From: Malachius bipustulatus
Taxonomy: Eukaryota; Arthropoda; Insecta; Coleoptera; Melyridae
Assembly: GCA_910589415.1 (NCBI GenBank)
Contig: OU342631.1
Coordinates: 2,108,001 to 2,172,000 of the forward strand
Reading direction: 5' to 3'
DNA length: 64,000 bases
Shown here in pieces: positions 13,601 to 25,600 of the stretch. Position 1 is the first letter of the stretch; each line of letters begins with the position of its first letter. Both the position numbers and the translations under genes were made by a program. Below the pieces are notes generated by a model that was not told the origin of the DNA, did no database searches, and was given only the letters and a program-made list of their open reading frames with translations.

Positions 13601-16600
13601 AATTTGGTATGACAATAATAATAATTATTATTATTTAGAATTACTTCAAACTAATGCCCCGAAATTCAACCTTTTTAAGCGAAAATCGCGGTAAGAAAAA
13701 TAAAGACACCTATACCTACTTTTCTTCGAATTCCAGTTGCACTGCAGATTTATCCGGCAACACTGGATTTACTTTACAAATTTGGAAAATAACTTACAAT
13801 TTTGAGAGAAAACGAGATGGAAAAATGAATTTAAAAAATTATACACACATCCTGACAGATAAAATATTTAATGAACTTTTAAAAAAAATTAAAACTGTAC
13901 AGTTACAATACCTGAACGGACGTAATTCTCAAAGCAATTTAAAATTTCATTGTATGAGGTCTCATAATCATTAGCGATTGTTAAATTAATTTCCTAGAAT
14001 CCTTATATTATTTAAAAATTACACAAATTCACTCATTATCTTACAAAACCATCGAAACTTCAGAATATTAATAATACACTAATAAATTTGAATCGTCTAG
14101 CAAATTAGAATCAATTTTTCTCCAGTAAGTAAGTAATTAAAAGATTCCGACGTTATGTTTCCGATATCACAAAAAAAAAACATTAATAGTTCGATTATAC
14201 CTAATTCAATCTCTTCAACATAACTTCATAAGTGCATCAAAGCACAATAATTAAAACTCACTTTATTTTATAACATGATAACTCAGTGATTAATATAATG
14301 AAAGTCACTCTTCATTAGTATCTCCTTCGCGAGTGAGCTCCTCCATAAATTTCAAATAAAGCATTTTTAATTAAACTAATGACTCACCTTGACTTCAGGA
14401 AAACTGGCTGCCAAGCGGCTTATTTCTTGTGAAGTATAGCAAAACAAAATTTAAACTAGAACCATTTCACAAAAGTCGTTCCTAAAAGCCACTTCCTAAT
14501 AGCGATTTCCTAAAACCCATTTCCTAGGAGCCATTTTCTAGGACCCTATTAACAAACAGAAAACTAATTATGCTATCCATCAAATAATAATGCAAAACCT
14601 TACCTCGTCTGTGTTAGCTGGTACCTCCCCCAACCTAGTTGTCGTGTGGTGACTAATGGTCTGCACTAGGGGCAACGGCGCCGAAGAATGTCCGAATGTG
14701 GGCTCTCCGTCAAACCATATATCACTCTGTACCGTGGGCATGTCTCGCGCACAGAGATATGTGAGGGTCTTGACTTAACCGTCCGGACTGCGTGGATCAG
14801 GCACCACTATAAAAACCTCCCCAACCTCATGGTATTGCGCTCGCCGAAGAGACTATGGGTAGCTCAGTCTTAACCTTAACCTAACCTCGGGGCACCCCGT
14901 TGTATTGAGCCTTACTGCTTGTATGCGGGCTCTGCGGGGAGTTGACCAAACTTTCCCAGCCATTCCTGGGACCTCCTTGGAGTGTGTAAAACAAATAATA
15001 CTCTGACGAGGAGAGCCAAAACCTCGATCTCCAGGCAACTAAAGATGCTATGGATATCGATTCTAATCCGACTCCAAGAAACAGGATTCCGCTGGACCAG
15101 GAGGAGAAAAAAACCTCCCCCGAGGAAAAGGAAGACGAATAACCAGATTACAAGCCTTCGGGAGACTTTCTCACACCGGAGGACTTGGATACATTGGCAA
15201 CAATCAAGATGGTCAGCTTCCTTAGAGGGACTGACCTGATAATGGGGTTGATGTAGCACGACTAGATGTGAGCCACAATAAACATACGGTCGCAGTGGAG
15301 GTGTCACAATGTAGCTGGTACCTGATGCTCTCGTCGACGCAGAGAGTCACAAATAATTAATTTTCTGGGTACTTCGATTCAGTTATAACTTGCATTTGTT
15401 AGAATTAAAAATGGAACTATTCCAAAAAAAGAAAATAAATTAATCCGTCGCAGACCGACCGCTGGTCTATTTACTCGTTACGTGCTAGAATCTACCGAAC
15501 AAAACTTTTTCTCTTCTTCCTCTAACACCGATCTGGCAGGTCCTCGAGTCCTTTCTCTCTCTGTACTGACAGAGGTCACTGCCTACTACGATGTCAATTT
15601 GATTATCGGTCCATTATCTTTCCTCAAACACAATTCCCTAGCGTATCTGAATTTATTGGCAGTATCCACTCGAACTAAAGGCCGGCTCTCACTTGTACGA
15701 CACCCGACGACGTGCCATGTCGTCGGGTGTCGTACAAGTGAGAACCGGCCTTAAGGCTACATAGTAGAGTGCAGAATAGGGTGAAACGTGTCACCCTGTG
15801 GGCCTTTCAAGATTAAAAGCTGCGACCTGTGGCAAATGGAAGCTTATGTCATTAATATAGCCCAAAAAAATTCGTCCAGTAATCGTCCTGTGCAAAAGGG
15901 CGCTATCCAAAATTTTCGAGTTTTTTCTATAAATCGATAGTATAGAACTGATACAAATTTTTGGTATTTTTTCCACGCAATATTTTGTAGCCGTTTGCCT
16001 GTAAAAAAATGAAAACCGATCTTGAAAAGCGTTGGCTCTTATGGAGCCAGGCGGTCTTCAAGAAGCGATATCTCCGTTCGAAGTGGCTGAAAAATTAATT
16101 CAATTTTAATACTTCGGCTGTTTATCAACGATTATCTCAAAAGCGGCAACTCTGATCGAAAAATGATCTTATAAATAATTGTTGCTCCACTATTTGTGAT
16201 TAATGTGGTCTTATTTTCATAATTTTACAACTAATAATTAATGAGAAAAGTTAATAAATGTAAAGCGATGCATAATCAAGACGCTCGAGTTCTCGCTCGA
16301 ACTGTTGGCCAGCGCTCCAACTGCCGATCACCCTCTCTCACCCCGCACTTCCCCTTATCCTCGTAATACGCCAGGATAGGTGCATAATAAGCGCGGCAAG
16401 TAAACTTATTTGAAAATATTATGGCTCTGTTTAATATCCATGAAACGTTATTTCTTGTAAATAATAGGTAAATATACAGGATCAATTAAATTTATTCCAG
16501 GTGTTTTCTCACAATGAAGATAATTTATTATACATATCCATAAATACCTACTATTTTCAGTAAAACAATGGAACAATCACTTCTAAATGCATGCAAAATT

Positions 16601-19600
16601 GGGGAGGAAGCATTGATAAATTTTACTTGCGGAAAAAGAAATGAGAAGAAGTATACATTATAAGGAAATTTTCAAACATGAGCTAGCAACTAACATATCC
16701 CATGTCGCTTGTTGCAAATGGTATGTTTAGCTACACCCTCAAATAAAAGTGCTTTAGGAGAAATAATCGAAAGCTACAGTACAGAAGAGAGAAATAGTAC
16801 TTTTAACAGCAGTAGCGGTGAAAAAATTTGTCACATATTTGATGGCATGTCTGTAGCTCAGAAACTGCGTAAGCCATAAATTCAAGAACATTTGGCGATT
16901 ATTCCAAAATATTCGCAAAAATAATCTTCAAGCGTGACATAAAATCACAACGTATATGATCTCCTTCCTATGCAAGTCAATTTGTTTTTTTTTTTACAAC
17001 CACACCACCTTGCTGTACAATCTGAAATATAAGCACAGTCACTAAGAAAAAAGCATTATGATATTATTATTATGTTTGCATACCTTTTTTACATTGACAC
17101 GTTGTTAAAAATTATGTCATTTTGGGAAAACTTGTTCATGTTTGGAAGACTACAATGATTCGATTGTCGGCGAATTCTGTGTAGTCTGGTAAGTACTGGA
17201 CAGGTCACAGAGTATTTAACCAAATGTAGATTTGATAATAAATGTACGAAGGCAATGTTGATAAAGGCTGTCTTCTGTTGGGGGGAGTTTATCTAAAGTT
17301 TTAGAAGCAGCTAATAAACCTCGCAGATGATTTATAGAGGTTATATTTTCGTTTTTCGTATAAAGTTTCAAGACAAAATTGTGAACATTTGAGAAAATTA
17401 TTTTGTTCCATGTCCCTCCAAAATTTTCCAGAAGATAATCTCATAAGTTAAGTACGTTTTCCAGCAAGTTTTTTTCCCCAAAACCTGCAAATTGACTGGT
17501 TGTATCGCACCCTGTCAGTGCATGTAAATCTGGGAGGTTTTTAATCAGGCGTTGGTCTAAATTGATTTTGTGTATGGGACTGAAACGAACACCGCATTTT
17601 TTCCCAACCTTCATCCACATTTCAAGAATTGAATGTTCTCTGAAATGTACCAGTAGTATACTAATACATCAGTATCGTTACCCAGCATTTTTTGCTGACA
17701 GAATGTGCAGTAAAATTCTTGTATCTGCTTTCTCCTGATTTGAGATCAACAGGTCATCATCCAAGAAAAAATTATTACTTTTATATTGGTAAACATCAGA
17801 GAATCCACCACTTGTTACAAACTCTATATTATCTTTCGCTGAATGTTTTAATGCATCATTTGACAGAAAATTGGTCAACTGTTTTTTATTAAATGTTGAA
17901 TTGATAAACAGATTTCACTGATGAGGCAATGGAACGCTTATTCCAGTATCGATTATCTTATTTATTGAATCTGTGCCACCTCTCTTCATTCGAGTTGCAT
18001 TTTTGACTGAATATTTTTCATAATGATCGAATACTAGAAAGAGGTCTATACGTTGTGATTTTATGTCACGCTTGAAGATTATTTTTGCGAATATTTTGGA
18101 ATAATCGCCAAATGTTCTTGAATTTATGGCTTACGCAGTTTCTGAGCTACAGACATGCCATCAAATATGTGACAAATTTTTTCACCGCTACTGCTGTTAA
18201 AAGTACTATTTCTCTCTTCTGTACTGTAGCTTTCGATTATTTCTCCTAAAGCACTTTTATTTGAGGGTGTAGCTAAACATACCATTTGCAACAAGCGACA
18301 TGGGATATGTTAGTTGCTAGCTCATGTTTGAAAATTTCCTTATAATGTATACTTCTTCTCATTTCTTTTTCCGCAAGTAAAATTTATCAATGCTTCCTCC
18401 CCAATTTTGCATGCATTTAGAAGTGATTGTTCCATTGTTTTACTGAAAATAGTAGGTATTTATGGATATGTATAATAAATTATCTTCATTGTGAGAAAAC
18501 ACCTGGAATAAATTTAATTGATCCTGTATATTTACCTATTATTTACAAGAACTAACGTTTCATGGATATTAAACAGAGCCATAATATTTTCAAATAAGTT
18601 TACTTGCCGCGCTTATTATGCACCTATCCTGGCGTATTACGAGGATAAGGGGAAGTGCGGGGTGAGAAAGGGTGATCGGCAGTTGGAGCGCTGGCCAACA
18701 GTTCGAGCGAGAACTCGAGCGTCTTGATTATGCATCGCTTTACATTTATTAACTTTTCTCATTAATTATTAGGTGTAAAATTATGAAAATAAGACCACAT
18801 TAATCACAAATAGTGGAGCAACAATTATTTATAAGATCATTTTTCGATCAGAGTTGCCGCTTTTGAGATAATCGTTGATAAACAGCCGAAGTATTAAAAT
18901 TGAATTAATTTTTCAGCCACTTCGAACGGAGATATCGCTTCTTGAAGACCGCCTGGCTCCATAAGAGCCAACGCTTTTCAAGATCGGTTTTCATTTTTTT
19001 ACAGGCAAACGGCTACAAAATATTGCGTGGAAAAAATACCAAAAATTTGTATCAGTTCTATACTATCGATTTATAGAAAAAACTCGAAAATTTTGGATAG
19101 CGCCCTTTTGCACAGGACGATTACTGGACGAATTTTTTTGGGCTATATTAATGACATAAGCTTCCATTTGCCACAGGTCGCAGCTTTTAATCTTGAAAGG
19201 CCCACACATTTCATTTTTAAGCGACTTTTGAAGCTCCGAGCACTCTACTAACACCACTGGCAACATCTACGGATGTACGGGCCGGATGTTTTATCGACTA
19301 GTCTCTGGTCGCTCAAGAACAGGGAACTGGACCACCTGACAGCAACGCAAATATGCAAATATTTTATGATTCTCGACTTGAATACAAGACTTTGAAGTAA
19401 ACAAATCATTTTATAATTTCCCTTTCTATTTCGAAGCTATAATAACGAAATAAAATTTAAAAAGAAAGATTTAAATAACAGGAAAACGAATGTTACACTA
19501 GTAACCATAGAAATACCCTTTTTGAAAAATAAAAACTAAATAAGACACATACAGGGTGTTAAGAAAATGACGGATAAACTCTTCAGTACATTGTAGGGGA

Positions 19601-22600
19601 CACTCAGTAGAGTACAATAATTTTAAAAAATCCAGAGCTACATTGTAAAAGATATATAAGCAAAATATTGAACAATACATTTGGCAACGTTTAACACGAT
19701 AACTGCTGATATTTGGTAATTTTGTCTAATTTCTAACAATGTAGGTAGTTAAGGTATCAAAAGCGTTGTTGCCAAATTCATTTTTCAGCATCTTAGAAAA
19801 GAAAAAAAATATATCTTATTATTAAATTTTCCAAGCCAGTGATACATTTTAAGCAATTTTTTTCAATTGATAACAATTAAAGTACCCTTTTTATATCTGT
19901 AAAATCATATGGTTTTTGCAAATACTGAAAAACAAAGATAGTTAAATGTTAACTTTGGCATTTATTATCTCACAAAATTGAAGACCAGAATTTTTTTAAT
20001 TATTTTTCCCGTACTCTACTGAGTGTCCCCTACAATGTACTAAAGATTTTTTCCGTCATTTTCTTAACACCCTGTATAATATCAATTGTCTCAAACAATA
20101 AAAAAATATGTAAAAATTTTGCTTTGTGCTTTTGGCAATAAGATTCCTGACAACATTTCAAAATTTTATGTGTAAAATAGAAATAGAAGAAATTATCTTA
20201 CGACATGCAACCATTACTTACTAAAAAGTATGTTCATCACAATTTCAAAGCTTACTCCGGTGGGAAAAATTTTTTTTCATCTTTTTTTAATTTTTTTGTC
20301 GTAAGTTTGTGCTTTCCAAAAGATTAAATTTGAGCCCCCTAGATCCATATGGTGTGAAGTTTAGTTCCATAGAAAATGGCGTTTTTCTAAAATCACAATA
20401 TACAACATGATATTTCGAAAACTAAACGTGTTTTGAGGGAAATTTGATCAACGTTCGTTAGAAATTCACTAATAAATGTAATAATGTCAGTAATGAAAAA
20501 GAATAATTATTTTATACAGGTGACCAAAAAGTGGTAACTTGAAATTTCAACTTTTTGCTATTTGTTCTCATCAGTGTAATTTTGAATTTTACTGCTTAAA
20601 TATTGTTTATAATACATACCTATTAGAAAAATTAACAGTAGTAAAAGCTAGTACTGGGAGGGAAATGCAGCACTTTCCAAAAACATTTAACTTTGGTATA
20701 TGCTAATTCTAATAGAGTAAAAATGTCCTGTCAGTCCATGACAGTCCCAGAATGACTTGGAGCCTGGTAATAGAGTACTCAGAAAACCTGGACAAACCAG
20801 CACTGCGCATGACACCGTAAGGCTTGTATGGGTTGAAGAATATCATGAAAGTAAAGGAAATTTGATAGCAGGACTCAAACTGAGTCCTGTTGCCTCTGAA
20901 CAATTTGTGCCCCGGAGCTCTGATCAAAGATATATCATGTTAAAATATAGCGAAACCTTAACAGAAGCCACAATTGAGGCACATCAGCAAGTAGTTCCGA
21001 TCAAAAAAAGGGCTAAATACTTCATGCAGTTGTGAAGAAAAAACCTCCTAAGACTAATAAGAATATATACTAGTCACTTCAGATTAAAGAAACATTTTCA
21101 CACTATTGGTATAACACAAGATCCAAAAAGCAAAGAATAACAAGAAGACGAAACTGCAGAGTATGTGCTTTCCCACTGAACCATCCATGAACCCAACCAC
21201 GGCTCATCCTTCAGTACATGCGAGCAATGAGGTGGTTGGAGGATGGGTAGCAGATAGGGGTTTGTCCACTCGAGAGGAGCTACAAAAGGTCTACCGGAGG
21301 CCAAGTACAAGTGAGAAATCACCCTCTCTGCCACAATCCAGATCTAGATCAGCTTTCTTAAGAACTTTTGCTTCTAATTGAGCGTTCTTAAAAAGACCCT
21401 GACGCAATAACTTATGAGGCTGAGATGATCCATCTTACTTTGGAACTGTAAAGAGTTTATCCTCGTCACGTTATAGGTGCGTCGCGGTCTCAGTCTTCTG
21501 ATTGTGGTGATGTGACTAGGAATTACATTCTTTAGAAGTGAATCATTAGATCGAAGCCACCGTGCGCGAATGAAAATTTCTCCTTTCCAGTAGGCATTAT
21601 ACCGCACACGCACATCCCCCCAAAAAATAATTATATGAAGAAGGGTTTATGCATCCCATAAGCGACCAGGCCTCAGGCCCTTTTCGTTAATCCCACTGGC
21701 CACCACCGCTTCCAATCGATTGATTAATATTATATTTTTAATACTTAAATTAATAATCGTTTCTGTGTTTTATTATGTACGTAGTAAAAAACTAACCTGA
21801 TTTATTATTATTCAATATTTACGATTGCCTCTTTCTGTTCACTTTAAAACTCTCATCTTTAATGATTATATTTATCTAATAATTTTAAAAGGAATGATTC
21901 TGCAGCTACTAAACTACAACATGACTGTAATTAATGCACCAATTCACTAGTTTCCTGTGATCACGATTAAATTATCATCTTCTGTAGTAGGTAGATACAA
22001 GAGTTCTTGTAACAAATGCAAATTAAAGAGTTTAAACATATTTTATCACTATGCGAAAGTGTTGTTTTAGAATTTGAAGAAAGTGTTCCTAGTTATTGCC
22101 AACATCTGTTGTTTTACCTTTTGCTTTCGCTACTGTTTATATAAGGTTTGTCATAACATATTTTATACAATAATAAGTGATGACCCTATAAGACCATATG
22201 ATTCATATAATCATAAATAATATAAAGTCGTTCCACAATAAACCATAGTCCGATGATAAGTAAGGTACTGTTACTATTATTTAGGTAACAGTAATGATAT
22301 TTCATTTATTTTATTATTGTAGACGATTGCTCAATAAACTATGCGAAGCTTTGTGAAGTGAGCAGCAAAAAGTCTGGAAAAACAAATTGCTATATAGCGC
22401 ATTCGATTGATCATCGTTTGACCACCGAATAATTCTGTTTAACTTCCTTTTGTGTTTGTATAGGTAATTGCAAAAATGTGTGAAGTCCCAGCTAACTTCG
22501 CAAAATCTCCAAATTTTGTAAATAGTGGTCTTTACATACAGAATTTACAAAATAATTCTACAAATTGACCAGAAGCTAATTTCCATAAGTATTTTGCGGG

Positions 22601-25600
22601 ATCCTTTGAATGCAATATCATTGTTGTATAACAGTTTGAAGAGACCTTTCAAATGGGGGTGTCACAAGTCACTACTTCTCATTTGAAAATTTAGGGGTAT
22701 CAACTCGAAGGGATGAACTCAACTCAACTTGAGATGAAATTTGTACGCTACAGGATGTCAGTTTATAATCTAAAATCGATGTGTTTCGGGATTTTTTGTA
22801 AATACGCACAATAATAATTATTATTACTGAAATAACGAATTTGTTACATCTATACACTTTGTGTATAGGGTGTTTCACGACGACCGTCAGTTAGCCATAT
22901 CTCGCAAGATAGGTACGTGGGCGATTTTTTTCAAAATTTGTATTTGACGGTTTCAGCCATTTTTGAGTGTACGTAAAATATTTTGAAAACTTGGTCACTT
23001 CCGGTTTTACTGGATATCGCCATCAGCTTTGTTATTTCAAATGAGATGCTCCAATATGAAATAATTTTGAATTTGGCGTTAAATTTTAGATGAACTTTTA
23101 TCAGCATGTTCTATACCTAACTTTGATAGTTTTCGAGAAAACCATGATTTGCAATTTTTTCTAAAAAATCATTGCCAACTTAAGTCAATCTCTGAATTGT
23201 CGAAATTGTCAGTTGCGGCCTCGCGTTTTCTATGGCTACATTACAAAGGTGCCTAAAATCTATCTAACTTCTGTTATCTGACCTATGTTATACAGGGTCT
23301 TCTCTAAGCCGTCTCCAATTTTCACAACTTTGAACTAAAAAAAATAAAAAATTTTAAATGGCAACCGCCAAAAATTTTACATCTGGTAAAACTAGAATTT
23401 AATTATGAAAGTTATTGCGTTTATTTGTCTAATCTACATAATTTCTTAACTTTGTTGTTTCTGTCTAGTTGCTTTTATAAAAATGGCAAGATTAGGGTAC
23501 AGTAATGAAGATTTTTTAAATATGTTACTGATTCATGGAGAGTACGACAGAATAGCCGCAAGAATTTAACATGTAGAAAATTCGAATATAAATACCCCGC
23601 GAAACCTCCGCCTACAGCAGAGCACACTATTTCACGATTATTAGAAAACTGTCGCAAAGGTTCATTTAAATCCATTGCAACTAGAAGAAAATCGATAGTT
23701 GATAACGAAGAAATTGAAATTAACATCTTAGAATACTTTGTAGCTTATCCTACAAATTCTATAGGGACGCCTTCCGAGATTTAGAATGTATCCGTTGCCT
23801 CTGTCCATCGATTATTGAGAAAACATAAGCGGCATCCTTTTTCTTACAACAAATTACAATCTTTAAAGCCTGGAGATGCACAAAGGCGAATAGAACTTTG
23901 TAAATGGTAATTTTAAGATTTAAAGAAAATAACGATTTTTTAAATCAAAGTTCATCTAAAATTTAACGCCAAATCCAAAAATTAATTCATATTGGAGCAT
24001 CTCATTATTTGAAATAACAAAGCTGATGGCGATTTCCGGTAAAACCGGAAGACTCAAAAATGGCTGAAACCGTCAAATACAAATTTTGAAAAAAATCGCC
24101 CCAGTATCTTACGAGATATGGCTAACTGACGAATTGTATATAAAATTGTATAGCAGCTGTTCCACAATTGATAATAATGACTAAATGTGTCTTATTATGT
24201 ATCTATAAACGCGGTTTCCTATTTATAAAGTGAATGTTTTCGAAATACTAAAAATGAAGGCACATAACTTTTAAGCAGGTTCCATATAAATAATGAAACT
24301 TTTATTACAAATTAATCAATATTCGTCCGTTCGACATCCGTTCGTCGTCCTTGTGCGTCCAAAAAATTTAGCGCATCTGATCTCGTGTCGGGTATCACCC
24401 GAAAGATGTTCAAAAACGAAAAATGCAGGCTCCCAAAGTCTTGAAATTATATTAAAAAACTTGAAAAAAAAAAGTTGCAGTACATCATAAACTCTTCCAA
24501 GGAAAATAATTTTGAACAAGATAACAATTTTTTGATAACAGTTATGTATTAAGGAATCAATTTTTTAATCACCGCATTGTATGGGGTATCATCGAACAGG
24601 TCTTTAAAAATGCAATAAAAGTTTTTTAAGTGATTTTTTCCTTAGGTGATAATTTCGGGAAATATAAGGTGTTCGCAGACCAACTGCGTGAGCAGGAGCG
24701 CAGCGTTTCGAACGCGGAACGTAATTGTGCAGCGGGAAAGCGCAGGCACAACGACTCACGCGTTTTTATTTTAACATTTCCTGTTCCACAATTAAGTCCC
24801 TCAATCCCGCGCGTTGGTCTACGAACACCTATAATATCCTAAAGTTGTCAATAATTCCTCCCTCTCTAACTTTACAATGTGATTAAAAAATATGAAAAAA
24901 ACTTTTAGTGGAGGTATCATGCATACATCAAAAAACCAAAACATCAGTTCTGGGAGGAGTGCCGCATTCTCCCCAAAAACCCCCTCTTGTATGGAAAAAA
25001 CCTTATTTAAGTGAAACGTAACTCGTAAACAGGTTAAAGATGTCAAAAAATTGCCGATTAGAAAAAAAGCATGACGAATTTCCTGAAAACCCATCCTCTT
25101 GTAATTTCGTTGTATGTGCCATTTGTTGTATTGGAAAAAATTGCAAAAATTCCAATTTTATGCGCGCGAATTTTTGTTTTTGAATTTTTTGTGCGGTCCG
25201 CCGACAAAAAGGAATTTCTCGAAACCCATACAGACTAGGAAGAAAAATCGAAACAGGTTTTGAATATGATGTAAAATAGTAAAGTAGTATGATGTAAAAT
25301 TAATCTTTTTAGTACATATTTAATAAAAAATAGGAGATCGAGGGTTCTAAGCTCATGTTCATTACTGATCTAATGCCAAAGACAGGAGAAAAACACTGCT
25401 GAAGAAATGGATGGCCATTTCGTTCTTATTGGAGCTCATCAGCATGCACTGTACATATAAGCAAAAACGATTCGTCGTCTTTAGTTTGCTATGGGAAAAA
25501 ATATTTGCATTTGCAAACCCATTTTCAAATTAATTTGCTGCTAGAGCTCCAATAAGAACGAAATGGTCATCCATGTCTTCAGCAGTGTTTTCCTCCTGTC

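Noticed and set aside
13654..13974. 106-codon ORF starting with ATG in the fasciclin intron
   Set aside because: K/N/T-rich composition typical of AT-rich chance ORFs and no family features.
15482..15754. 90-codon + strand ORF
   Set aside because: Its end runs through the 76-bp palindrome and the rest shows no family features.
17900..17935. Another CTGATGAGG string resembling a hammerhead core
   Set aside because: No stem II or GAAA follows, so no ribozyme can form.
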